Assembly: GCA_002377585.1 (NCBI GenBank)
Contig: DFQC01000036.1
Span: 1 to 7,392, forward strand
Length of the DNA: 7,392 nt
From: Anaerolineales bacterium UBA3499
Lineage (GTDB): Bacteria > Chloroflexota > Anaerolineae > Anaerolineales > UBA11657
Reading direction: 5' to 3'
Every line of letters begins with the position of its first letter. Position 1 is the stretch's first letter. Of the stretch, positions 1 through 6,384 are shown piece by piece. The notes beneath the pieces are model-generated. The model did no database searches. It saw only the letters and a program-made list of their open reading frames with translations, and was not told the DNA's origin. Position numbers and translations under genes: made by a program.

Positions 1-272
1 GCTGCCTGAGGAATAGGCCAATCAATGTTCTGAAACCCATCTGGGCCAAACGGCATCTTCATTGGCATTGCTGGGTTACCAAGAGGAGTTACAGCCGCCT
101 CAATGTCTTCCTTGAGCAATGTAAGACCATAAAAAGTAAAAAATACACCGACTTCCCATCCCATTGCTCCTGCAGCTGTTGCCAAGATAAATGGAGGGTA
201 AGCCCAATCAAGTGTACCCTTACTTGCGATCAATGCTAAACGTTTTGAGCCTTCTGAATTAGCTTGTGTCAT
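1..272 (-). CDS. DsrE/DsrF/DrsH-like sulfur-relay protein (3' part missing)
   Basis: The gene starts at an ATG at 272-270 and stays open to the window edge, giving the first 90 residues. The reverse strand carries a good ribosome binding site (AAGGGAGA, about 8 nt upstream). The segment has a basic beta-strand start (KRLALIASKGTLDWAYPPF, residues 10-28), a hydrophobic Ala/Gly-rich helix, VFFTFYGLTLLK (43-54) and LGNPAMPMKMPFGP (64-77). This pattern is typical of the DsrE2/DsrE3-like branch (COG2210-type) that sits beside tusA in sulfur oxidisers. Such proteins accept or pass on sulfane sulfur on a cysteine; the conserved cysteine lies later in the family and is outside the window. The hydrophobic stretch at 25-53 could be membrane-associated or a Rossmann-like core. 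The start lies 20 bp after the tusA stop, so the two are probably one transcript. The family call is firm; the subfamily (DsrE2 versus DsrE3) is uncertain. Confidence 0.82.
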   Translation of the reverse strand, partial: MTQANSEGSKRLALIASKGTLDWAYPPFILATAAGAMGWEVGVFFTFYGLTLLKEDIEAAVTPLGNPAMPMKMPFGPDGFQNIDWPIPQA

Positions 273-292
273 TGTATATATCTCCCTTCGAT

Positions 293-532
293 CTAATTAG
301 AGCGGCGTAAGTAAAAAGTGTACACTCCGTCATTCTCGTTTGTTTCCACAATTTCATGCCCAGTTTGCCGTGACCATGCCGCCATGTCTGGCGGTGCTCC
401 TGCATCAGTAGCAATAATCTTTAGCACCTGTCCTATCTCCAACTCTTTAATTGCTTTAGTCGTAAGTACAATTGGCATGGGACACAACATTCCACTGCAA
501 TCAACTTCTCTGTCTACCTGAACTGTATTCAT
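293..532 (-). CDS. tusA: TusA/SirA-family sulfur carrier protein
   Basis: This is a 79-residue protein with the TusA signature: VDCSGMLCPMP (residues 10-20) contains the CPxP motif, with Cys17 as the residue expected to carry persulfide sulfur. The usual family follow-on is present: a helix (IVLTTKAIKELEIGQVLKI), the strand IATDAGAPPDM, and the helix AAWSRQTGHEIVE. Length matches the family (75-85 residues). A longer reading from ATG 553 would add seven residues (MMGKEGV), but no ribosome binding site precedes it, whereas an AGAGGG lies 4 nt before the ATG at 532; I therefore choose 532. TusA proteins pass sulfur to tRNA-thiolation enzymes, molybdenum-cofactor enzymes, or oxidative Dsr/sHdr systems. 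The DsrE-family neighbour 20 bp downstream argues for a sulfur-relay role rather than plain tRNA modification, although no dsr or hdr genes are visible here to settle this. Confidence 0.9.
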   Translation of the reverse strand: MNTVQVDREVDCSGMLCPMPIVLTTKAIKELEIGQVLKIIATDAGAPPDMAAWSRQTGHEIVETNENDGVYTFYLRRSN

Positions 533-536
533 AACA

Positions 537-542
537 CCCTCT
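537..542 (-). promoter_or_regulatory. Ribosome binding site deciding the tusA start
   Basis: On the minus strand AGAGGG precedes the ATG at 532 by 4 nt. The upstream in-frame ATGs at 553 and 550 have only AT-rich sequence ahead of them, so this site favours the shorter 79-residue TusA. Confidence 0.6.
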
Positions 543-585
543 TTTCCCATCATATTATCAAATTACATTTGTTCAATTTACTTAC

Positions 586-777
586 AAAAAAAGCCACGCG
601 GAAATAAAAAACGGGTCTGCTCTTACTACACAGCCCGCTTTCATCCGCATGACCTGTATCGGCAAATATTTCAGCCGTAAGTCATCGTTTGTTAAACTTA
701 GAGCGAGCGGTGGGTCAGATCCCCCGCTCGGTACACATGCAATCTAATTGTGTCACCCGGTAAATTACATACATAAC
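586..777 (-). ncRNA. Putative structured RNA (sRNA or tusA leader), class not recognised
   Basis: A consensus promoter (784-811) predicts transcription starting near 777 and running leftward. The transcript would hold four hairpins. H1 (730-757) has arms GGTACACA/TGTGTCACC with one bulge. H2 (704-730) is the strongest, with CGAGCGG/CCGCTCG plus an inner GGG/CCC and a 6-nt loop. H3 (649-685) has ATGAC/GTCAT enclosing CGGC/GCCG. H4 (612-637) is terminator-like and is followed by T runs. H1 and H2 share base 730. There is no open reading frame of note. The RNA would be about 170-190 nt, ending at the T run at 606-611 or at 586-592. It could be a free small RNA, or a riboswitch or attenuator leader of tusA, whose start codon lies about 54 nt beyond the last T run. 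I compared it from memory with 6S, SRP, tmRNA, TPP and fluoride motifs and saw no match. Structure and direction are seen in the sequence; function is unknown. Confidence 0.55.
595..651 (-). terminator. Nested double rho-independent terminator
   Basis: On the minus strand an inner hairpin (637 to 612, CGGGCTG paired with CAGACCCG with one bulged A) is followed by six T (611-606). An outer 8-bp stem pairs 644-651 with 595-602 and encloses the inner hairpin; after GGC it is followed by seven T (592-586). Either element alone would be a fair intrinsic terminator. The T runs fix the direction as leftward. The pair separates the structured-RNA region from tusA, so it acts either as the end of an sRNA or as a regulated attenuator. 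Confidence 0.65.
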
Positions 778-783
778 TAGGCT

Positions 784-811
784 ATTATATCTATTTAGTT
801 ACTATTGTCAA
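784..811 (-). promoter_or_regulatory. Consensus sigma-70 promoter
   Basis: On the minus strand a perfect TTGACA (-35, 811-806) and a perfect TATAAT (-10, 789-784) are separated by 16 bp. This is the best promoter match in the window. It points into the hairpin-rich region and towards tusA, with an expected start near 777. A second TATAAT occurs upstream at 826-821 but lacks a convincing -35. Such a strong core promoter suits an abundant small RNA or a leader controlled after initiation. Confidence 0.75.
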
Positions 812-847
812 ACGATTGTAATTATAGCCGGACAAATTACTTCAACA

Positions 848-877
848 AGCAAACATTGTCATTAGATACAACTTGCT
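848..877 (-). terminator. Weak hairpin after the tRNA nucleotidyltransferase gene
   Basis: AGCAA (848-852) pairs with TTGCT (873-877), and TTGT (856-859) with ACAA (868-871), giving an interrupted stem 10-40 bp past the stop codon at 887. No clean T run follows on the minus strand, so termination here is doubtful. Confidence 0.25.
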
Positions 878-886
878 CAGTATTCT

Positions 887-2215
887 TTATCTCTCGGCAA
901 CCAAAGCCTCGACTAGTACTCTCTCTTCTTCTTTACTGGATATTTCGCCGTCTAACCATGCCATTTTTAATCTAAGCAATATCCTTCCTAGGTCAGGTCC
1001 AGGCATCAAACCCAATTCCAACAAGTCATTACCATTGGTTACCGGTTGAATAAACCTAAGCTCATTACGGAATTTTTCGATGTTTTTGCGAACATCCTGA
1101 CTGTCAACAGCCACAACTAACACATCCAAAGCAATATCTGACAAATCATCTAAGTTTCTCACCACATCGCTTGGATTAGCAGAAGCATCCAATTCAGATA
1201 ATATAGACTTGACCCTACCTATCTGTCTCAAGCTTTCCTCAGCCTTTGTAGATACTTGAAGGCGATTACATACTGATAGACTTTCATCAATACTAAGAGA
1301 ATATAACCACAAACCAAAATAAACAGGTGCTATATCTGCTAAGAGAGAGTATTCGCGAGCTAGCGCAAATTTTGTCTCTAACCACTCACCTACAATGTAT
1401 GCCATAGAGCTATGTATAGCTCCAGCAACACCTATTTCTTGCAAACGGACTAATACTGCCTCCGGGCACTCCTCGTGTAATATTTTTTCTATCTCATGTC
1501 TAATCCGATCACCACTGACATCATCCAATAATGGTAGTGACGCTACCATCAGCTGAACAGTATCATCAGTTATATTGAAGTCAAGTCGCTGCTCTAGTCG
1601 CACCGCTCTCAGCATACGAGTCGGGTCATCTATGAAACTTCGTGAATGAAGTACTTGCAACAGGTTTGTCTTCAAATCCTCTAGACCTCCCCAACAATCA
1701 ACAAGTTCCCCAAATTTGCCAGGAGATAGGTTGACAGCCAACGTATTAACGGTAAAGTCTCTGCGTTGCAAATCCCACTTGATACTATCAGGCTTCACAT
1801 CTGGAAGTTGTGCTGGTTTGTCATAGGACTCACTACGGGAAGAAACCAAATCCAACGAATTCAAACCTGTAGCCGACACTAATTCTTCTGACAAATACCA
1901 TTTTGCTGTTCCAAACCGTCGGTGTATAGTCACTTCACCACCAAATTCTGAGACGAGTTCATTAGATAATCTTATAGCATCTCCATCAATAACTAAATCG
2001 AAGTCCATACTCGGTCTCCCTAACAACAAATCGCGCACAAAACCCCCAACTATGTATAGATCAGCATCATTCTCATCAGTCTTGATGCTGATGTCATTTA
2101 TAAAACTCAATAACTCAGATCCCAAAGCATGCTCAACTAGACTCGAGATATCTGAAAACGAATGCAGTGACATCAAGTCGAACCCTAATATTGATTTTAC
2201 ATCGTTATTACTCAT
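887..2215 (-). CDS. Class II tRNA nucleotidyltransferase / poly(A) polymerase family protein
   Basis: A 442-residue enzyme of the COG0617 family, which adds CCA (or only A) to tRNA 3' ends using CTP/ATP without a nucleic-acid template. Visible motifs in order: VGGFVRDLLLGR (56-67), the metal-binding pair in DFDLV (Asp71, Asp73), the GTAKW strand, LDLVSSR with the likely third carboxylate (121-127), RRDFTVNTLAV (151-161), and DDPTRMLRAVR (196-206), where DDxxR matches the EDxxR nucleotide-selecting element. The C-terminal tail NDLLELGLMPGPDLGRILL (396-414) is typical of the family. No HD phosphohydrolase domain, as in the E. coli Cca enzyme, is visible. The N-terminal 45 residues are unassigned. 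The ATG at 2215 has only a poor ribosome binding site; Met15 is a possible alternative. It could be a full CCA-adding enzyme, an A-adding enzyme or PcnB-like; these cannot be told apart by eye, so no symbol is given. Confidence 0.85.
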   Translation of the reverse strand: MSNNDVKSILGFDLMSLHSFSDISSLVEHALGSELLSFINDISIKTDENDADLYIVGGFVRDLLLGRPSMDFDLVIDGDAIRLSNELVSEFGGEVTIHRRFGTAKWYLSEELVSATGLNSLDLVSSRSESYDKPAQLPDVKPDSIKWDLQRRDFTVNTLAVNLSPGKFGELVDCWGGLEDLKTNLLQVLHSRSFIDDPTRMLRAVRLEQRLDFNITDDTVQLMVASLPLLDDVSGDRIRHEIEKILHEECPEAVLVRLQEIGVAGAIHSSMAYIVGEWLETKFALAREYSLLADIAPVYFGLWLYSLSIDESLSVCNRLQVSTKAEESLRQIGRVKSILSELDASANPSDVVRNLDDLSDIALDVLVVAVDSQDVRKNIEKFRNELRFIQPVTNGNDLLELGLMPGPDLGRILLRLKMAWLDGEISSKEEERVLVEALVAER

Positions 2216-2221
2216 CTTAAT

Positions 2222-2240
2222 AATTGTTAAAAAAACAATT
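2222..2240. repeat. Short inverted repeat just upstream of the nucleotidyltransferase start
   Basis: AATTGTT (2222-2228) and AACAATT (2234-2240) form a 7-bp inverted repeat with a 5-nt A/T spacer, ending 7 bp before the start codon at 2215. It could be a small operator or an mRNA hairpin near the ribosome site, but in AT-rich DNA it may be chance. The rest of the gap to the pentapeptide gene (2241-2366) shows nothing I can name. Confidence 0.3.
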
Positions 2241-2366
2241 GTCTTTCGTGGTTTTGGAAGGTTTTATAACCATAATAAAATGGGCTTAGCCTAAAAATAC
2301 AACACCGAACTAAATTATCGAGATATAGTACTCAAATTGCACTTTGAATTATTACTTAGTGACCAA

Positions 2367-2672
2367 TCAGTATTCTACTAGCACGGACCCAGCCGCCTCA
2401 GGATCAAATCCACCAGGCCACTTGGTGGCATTGTTGTACTTCGACTCATACAATATAGCTCCTTTAATATCCGCTGTGCTCATATCTGACCCTCTCAAAT
2501 CGGCACCTCGCAAATCAGTACCACTCAAATCAGACCCACAAAGATTGGTCCAAGCTAGAGAAGCATAACTCAAGTTTGAATCACTGAAATCCAAATTTCG
2601 TAAATCGGCACTATACAAACTTCTTGCCTTAGCGGTTATTTCCAGCACTTCAGAAACAGTAAATTTACTCAT
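2367..2672 (-). CDS. Small pentapeptide-repeat protein
   Basis: This 101-residue protein has about eleven consecutive pentapeptide units between residues 21 and 75. They follow the A(D/N)LXX pattern, for example SADLR, DSNLS, WTNLC, GSDLS, GTDLR, GADLR, TADIK. Such repeats fold as a right-handed quadrilateral beta-helix. An N-terminal helical cap (residues 1-20) precedes them. The C-terminus (NATKWPGGFDPEAAGSVLV, 81-99) is a closing tail common in bacterial pentapeptide proteins. There is no signal peptide or membrane segment, so it is probably cytosolic. Most such proteins have no known activity; a few mimic DNA and protect gyrase, but that cannot be assumed for one this short. The ATG at 2672 has no clear ribosome binding site. 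It lies 151 bp upstream of the nucleotidyltransferase gene on the same strand, so co-transcription is possible but not shown. Confidence 0.75.
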   Translation of the reverse strand: MSKFTVSEVLEITAKARSLYSADLRNLDFSDSNLSYASLAWTNLCGSDLSGTDLRGADLRGSDMSTADIKGAILYESKYNNATKWPGGFDPEAAGSVLVEY

Positions 2673-2894
2673 ACTATAAGATAATCGAGTTTACCAAAAT
2701 TATGTGATTTAGAGACCCTTAACAATTTAGCACAAATCAGCCTTCTACAAGTATAATCATAAGCAGTAATTTCGGGTAGTTCTATACCAAATGTAAAACA
2801 TAGAGAATACCACTTATCTTATCCAAAACCCTATAGGACTATTGAAACAAGTAACTATTCAAACAGAAACCCATTTAGAGATCATAAATATCAC
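2673..2894. other. Divergent intergenic region, no firm promoter
   Basis: This stretch must hold the start signals for the leftward pentapeptide gene and the rightward lipid operon. On the plus strand TATAAT occurs at 2752-2757, with only a half-matching -35 (AGCACA, 2729-2734) 17 bp upstream, leaving a leader of about 130 nt. A TTGAAA at 2842-2847 has no -10 partner. I did not find the TGATCC/TAAGA pair of RpoE-ChrR (ECF11) promoters that drive similar operons elsewhere, nor a clear inverted-repeat operator. The start codon at 2895 lacks a good ribosome binding site. The operon may rely on an activator or an alternative sigma factor. Confidence 0.35.
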
Positions 2895-4088
2895 ATGAAA
2901 CTTATTCGCAAACTTTTTGGGATGGCATTGTCAAACATTCTTGGCAAGAAATTGCTTGAAGAAAGCATAGACATAATAACACCCGATGGTCAAAGTATTC
3001 TCTCCAGGACAAACACCTCAAATGCTGCACACACCTTGGTTGTCAATAAATGGTCATTCTTTTGGGACATGCTCACCGGATATGACTTAGGTTTAGCCGA
3101 ATCTTATATAAAGGGCAAATGGGACCATAATGATCTTACATCTCTATTCAAGTACCTTGCCAGTAAAACTGCAGATAACAACCTTCCATCAATTGGTAAC
3201 ATTGCCCCAAAGAAAATGTATGCGCGTCTCGTTCAAAGATTCAAATCTACAAACTCAATCAAATGGGCAAAAAGAAACATAAGTCAACACTACGATATGA
3301 GCAACGATTTCTTTAAAACATTCCTCGACCCTAGTATGACATATTCATGTGGGATATTTGAAACCTCAACAAGCAGTTTAGAGGACGCTCAGTACCAAAA
3401 AATAAATACTCTCATCGAAAGATCTAAATTATCCTCCTCTGATTCCATATTGGATATTGGATGCGGATGGGGAAGCCTTTCTACAACAATTGCCTCAAAC
3501 CATGGAGCAAATGTTACAGCTGTAACACTTTCACAACGCCAATATGAATACTTTCATAACCTATTGAAAAAAAATGATTTGAAGGGTAATGTTGATCTAC
3601 AAATCACCGATTACCGTTTCATCAAAGGCCAATTTGATCATATTTTCTCTGTAGAAATGCTTGAGGCCGTAGGACATAAAGGCACGCAAGAATTTTTTCA
3701 GAAATGCGCTTCCCTACTGAAAAACGGTGGGACATTACAAATACAAGTCATTACAATACCACACTCCAGATACGACGCATACAAAAATAACTGTGACTTC
3801 ATACAAAAGTACATATTCCCAGGAGGCCTACTTTTATCTCTCGAGACAATCAAACACGCGGCACATGCTGCAGGTTTTACCATATATAACGAAAGCTCAA
3901 TAGGTTTACATTATGCAAAAACACTTAGTCATTGGAGAAAAAACTTTATGCAGAACTATGACACAATATTGGAGCTCGGCTTTGAAGCAACTGATATCAG
4001 ACGATTCCTTTACTATTTTTGCTATTGCGAAGGCGCATTTTTATCAGATGCTATAGACGACCATCAACTTTCATTCAGGAAGGATTAG
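2895..4088 (+). CDS. Cyclopropane-fatty-acid-synthase-like phospholipid methyltransferase (full length)
   Basis: A 397-residue SAM-dependent methyltransferase of the Cfa family (COG2230), expected to methylate or methylenate the double bond of unsaturated acyl chains in membrane phospholipids. Residues 1-120 form the Cfa N-terminal lipid-binding part (WDMLTGYDLGLAESYIKGKW, 57-76). The catalytic domain has QHYDMSNDFF (131-140), YSCGIF with Cys152, the SAM loop LDIGCGWGSLS (186-196), TLSQRQYEY (211-219), DYR (239-241) and SVEMLEAVGHK (252-262). Cys152, Glu257 and Tyr340 match the bicarbonate-binding Cys139, Glu239 and Tyr317 of E. coli Cfa. The position of His266 is Gln284 (LQIQVITIP), as in the family branch with the QxITIP sequence. 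The C-terminus YYFCYCEGAF is intact. It is the first gene of the operon, with the next start 4 bp after its stop. The product may be a cyclopropane, a methyl-branched or a methylated unsaturated chain; UfaM-like activity is one option. Confidence 0.88.
   Translation: MKLIRKLFGMALSNILGKKLLEESIDIITPDGQSILSRTNTSNAAHTLVVNKWSFFWDMLTGYDLGLAESYIKGKWDHNDLTSLFKYLASKTADNNLPSIGNIAPKKMYARLVQRFKSTNSIKWAKRNISQHYDMSNDFFKTFLDPSMTYSCGIFETSTSSLEDAQYQKINTLIERSKLSSSDSILDIGCGWGSLSTTIASNHGANVTAVTLSQRQYEYFHNLLKKNDLKGNVDLQITDYRFIKGQFDHIFSVEMLEAVGHKGTQEFFQKCASLLKNGGTLQIQVITIPHSRYDAYKNNCDFIQKYIFPGGLLLSLETIKHAAHAAGFTIYNESSIGLHYAKTLSHWRKNFMQNYDTILELGFEATDIRRFLYYFCYCEGAFLSDAIDDHQLSFRKD
4077..4084 (+). promoter_or_regulatory. 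Ribosome binding site supporting a TTG start
   Basis: AGGAAGGA, located inside the last codons of the upstream gene, lies 8 nt before the TTG at 4093. It is the strongest Shine-Dalgarno in the operon and supports the unusual start codon of the second methyltransferase. Confidence 0.7.
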
Positions 4089-4092
4089 AGCC

Positions 4093-5112
4093 TTGTGGTA
4101 CGATCTCCCAATTGACTATGGCATACTTTCGGAACGGACACTTAGAGCGCTGGTATCATATCGGCTCCGAAAATATAGCCAAATGGTTGCTAGACTAAAC
4201 CAGCAGCAGATACTAGATATTCAACAAACATTTTGCCAAGAATGCTCTAGCGGTCCAATAGCAATAAACACCAAAGACGCTAACCGACAGCATTATGAAG
4301 TTCCTCTTGACTTCTTTACTCATGTTCTAAGCAAAAATATGAAGTACAGTGGCTCCATATGGCAAAAACAAATGAGCCTCGAAGATTCAGATAAAACAAC
4401 CCTAGATTGCTACATAGACAGAGCTCGGATGTATGATGGCCATGAAGTGTTAGAACTAGGTGCTGGATGGGGAGCATTGTCACTCCATATAGCCGAAAAA
4501 TACAAAAACACTAACGTAACTACAGTGACAAACTCCCATACACAAAAAAGATATATAAACAATAAAATTAGAGATATGAAACTAACTAATATTACTGTCA
4601 TTCAGTCAGATATCAATGATTTCTCTACTAATGGTCATTTTGACACAATATTTTCCATCGAAATGTTTGAACATTTGCGAAATCCAAGAGCGCTCCTCAA
4701 CAAAATTAGAAGATGGCTTCAGCCAGATGGAAAGTTATTCATACAGGTGTTCTCTCACAATAAATACCCGCAGTTTTTCGATAATCCAAGATCATCATGG
4801 ATGGCACGCCATTTCTTTACCGGAGGGATGATGCCATACGCAGGTTTTTTCAGCGACATATGTGATTCTTTGGAAACAGAAAGACAATGGGTTATTTCCG
4901 GCACACATTACCACAAAACACTGGAAAACTGGTTACACAAACTTGATTGTAATAACAATCAGCTGTTATCTTCTCTACAAACATCGTGGCCGAAGACACA
5001 ATCCCAAATATATATAAATCGATATCGTATGTTCTTGCTTATTTGTTCAGAAATGTTTAGATTTAATAAAGGTCAAGACTGGCATACCATGCACTACCTT
5101 TTTCAAAAGTAA
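4093..5112 (+). CDS. Second, divergent Cfa-family SAM methyltransferase
   Basis: A 339-residue methyltransferase of the Cfa family that usually travels with COG2907 and DUF1365 genes; it lacks the long lipid-binding N-domain of the first copy. Motifs: ANRQHYEVPLDFF (63-75), the SAM loop LELGAGWGALSL (120-131), VTNSHTQKRYI (145-155), SIEMFEHLRN (188-197; Glu193 matches E. coli Glu239), RHFFTGGMMP (239-248), HYHKTLENW (272-280) and a C-terminal HYLFQK. The active-site Cys of KYSCxxW is missing: KYSGSIW has Gly87. Gln218 (FIQVF) sits where E. coli has His266. The start is TTG, chosen because a strong AGGAAGGA lies 8 nt upstream and because the N-terminal residues (YGILSERTLRALVSYRLR) match the usual start of homologues; the first ATG would remove 30 conserved residues. 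A different acceptor from the first copy is likely. It resembles coclaurine N-methyltransferase-type relatives too, so the substrate is open. Confidence 0.85.
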   Translation: MWYDLPIDYGILSERTLRALVSYRLRKYSQMVARLNQQQILDIQQTFCQECSSGPIAINTKDANRQHYEVPLDFFTHVLSKNMKYSGSIWQKQMSLEDSDKTTLDCYIDRARMYDGHEVLELGAGWGALSLHIAEKYKNTNVTTVTNSHTQKRYINNKIRDMKLTNITVIQSDINDFSTNGHFDTIFSIEMFEHLRNPRALLNKIRRWLQPDGKLFIQVFSHNKYPQFFDNPRSSWMARHFFTGGMMPYAGFFSDICDSLETERQWVISGTHYHKTLENWLHKLDCNNNQLLSSLQTSWPKTQSQIYINRYRMFLLICSEMFRFNKGQDWHTMHYLFQK

Positions 5113-5113
5113 A

Positions 5114-6382
5114 ATGGTGCGCAAACTGGATATTGCAATAATAGGTGCTGGTATTTCAGGCATCGCTGCTGCACATCATCTACAACACAATCATAGAGTA
5201 ACTCTATTTGAACAGAAAAGCCAAATTGGAGGTCACGCAAATACAGTGCGTGTTAAAGATAAACTTGGAGAAGAATGTGATATTGACACTGGTTTTATAG
5301 TATTTAATGACAAGAATTATCCACTGTTTTCAGACTTTCTTTCTGAACTTAAGGTAAGAGTAAAATCGACTGATATGTCATTTTCTTACACTAACAACCA
5401 TAAAAACATATCATATGCTGGTACACCCGAATCAGTAATTCAAATATTAAAAACTCCTAGCCGCCTAAACGATATCAAAACACTATTTAATATCTACAGA
5501 TACTCTAAAGCACTCAAGAAAACCGTGGACGACTCTTCCTTGAACAATATTTCAATTCGTGAGCATTTATTAAAGATTGGTTGTCCTCCAGACACTATAG
5601 AACACTATTTTGTCCCAATAGCTTCAGCAATATGGTCATGCGACAACATGGACTCAGGTGATATACCAGCAAATGCTTATATAAACTTTTTCAACAACCA
5701 TGGCTTACTAGGTCTGTTTGACAGGCCTCATTGGTATACAATCACGGGCGGTAGCAAAGAATACATCAACAACTTCAAGGGTCAATTTAAGGGTGATGTC
5801 GTCACCGATCAAGAAATTTCAAATGTACAAGAGACTGATCAAAAAGTGACCGTAAGTTGCTCAAATCATGCCACTTATGATTTTGACAAAGTAATTATGG
5901 CTACTCACGCTGATACAACTTTGCAAATCGTTACTTCACTACCTACCGCCAAATCATCTATACTCGAATCGCATAGATATACTCACAACAATGTATTTCT
6001 ACACACAGATGCCAACCTTATGCCTAATGAACGTGAAGTATGGGCATGCTGGAATGCAATATCTTACTTAGGTACCGATGATCTTACTAAGACATATGTG
6101 AGTTATTTTTCTAATAGATTACAAAAACTAAATACTAAAACTCAATTCTTTATAACCCTCAATCCACCCACTCTACCAAAGGATGATTGCATTTTATATG
6201 AGACCACCTACAGTCATCCAGTATTGGTAAAATCCTCGAATGCCAACAAAGACGATTTCTATAATCTCAATAAAAATGGCAATATATTGTTTTGTGGAGC
6301 ATATCTAGGATATGGTTTTCATGAAGATGGTTTCAGGTCGGGTAAATTAGTCGCGGACATCTTATTACAAACCATAAATTAA
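5114..6382 (+). CDS. FAD-dependent oxidoreductase, COG2907 amine-oxidase-like family
   Basis: A 422-residue flavoprotein. The N-terminus has the FAD-binding GxGxxG (IIGAGISG, 9-16), the ribose-binding Glu33 at the end of the second strand (VTLFEQ), and GGHANT (39-44). Next comes DTGFIVFN (58-65), a hallmark of COG2907. The mid part has a conserved block (FVPIASAIWSC, then FFNNHGLLGLFDRPHW and TGGSKEYI), and the C-terminus closes the FAD site with FCGAYLGYGFHEDG (393-406). Relatives include phytoene desaturase, protoporphyrinogen oxidase and monoamine oxidase, which remove hydrides from lipid-like or amine substrates. The gene begins 1 bp after the stop of the second methyltransferase with little ribosome binding site of its own (AAAAGTAAA), so translational coupling is likely. 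I infer that it oxidises or desaturates the methylated acyl chain. No membrane anchor is visible; it may act peripherally on the inner membrane. Confidence 0.9.
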   Translation: MVRKLDIAIIGAGISGIAAAHHLQHNHRVTLFEQKSQIGGHANTVRVKDKLGEECDIDTGFIVFNDKNYPLFSDFLSELKVRVKSTDMSFSYTNNHKNISYAGTPESVIQILKTPSRLNDIKTLFNIYRYSKALKKTVDDSSLNNISIREHLLKIGCPPDTIEHYFVPIASAIWSCDNMDSGDIPANAYINFFNNHGLLGLFDRPHWYTITGGSKEYINNFKGQFKGDVVTDQEISNVQETDQKVTVSCSNHATYDFDKVIMATHADTTLQIVTSLPTAKSSILESHRYTHNNVFLHTDANLMPNEREVWACWNAISYLGTDDLTKTYVSYFSNRLQKLNTKTQFFITLNPPTLPKDDCILYETTYSHPVLVKSSNANKDDFYNLNKNGNILFCGAYLGYGFHEDGFRSGKLVADILLQTIN

Positions 6383-6384
6383 TT

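Noticed and set aside
533..553. Longer tusA starting at ATG 553
   Set aside because: There is no ribosome binding site ahead of it, while a good one precedes the ATG at 532, and the extra seven residues are not typical of TusA.
560..770. Repeated AAATTACAT at 560-568 and 762-770
   Set aside because: Nine-base AT-rich matches are easily due to chance, and the spacing relative to promoters differs.
586..777. 6S RNA, SRP RNA, tmRNA or a known riboswitch as the identity of the structured region
   Set aside because: The length and strong promoter suit 6S RNA, but the fold is a row of separate hairpins rather than one long rod, and the SRP tetraloop and tmRNA tag signatures are absent. TPP and fluoride motifs do not match either.
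2052..2294. Rightward reading frame of 80 codons
   Set aside because: It lies mostly antisense to the conserved start of the nucleotidyltransferase gene and resembles no family.
2344..2568. Rightward repetitive reading frame of 74 codons
   Set aside because: Its repeats are the mirror of the pentapeptide units on the other strand.
2401..2640. Degenerate 15-bp periodicity as a DNA repeat array or CRISPR
   Set aside because: The periodicity is explained by pentapeptide codons; there are no conserved direct repeats with unique spacers.
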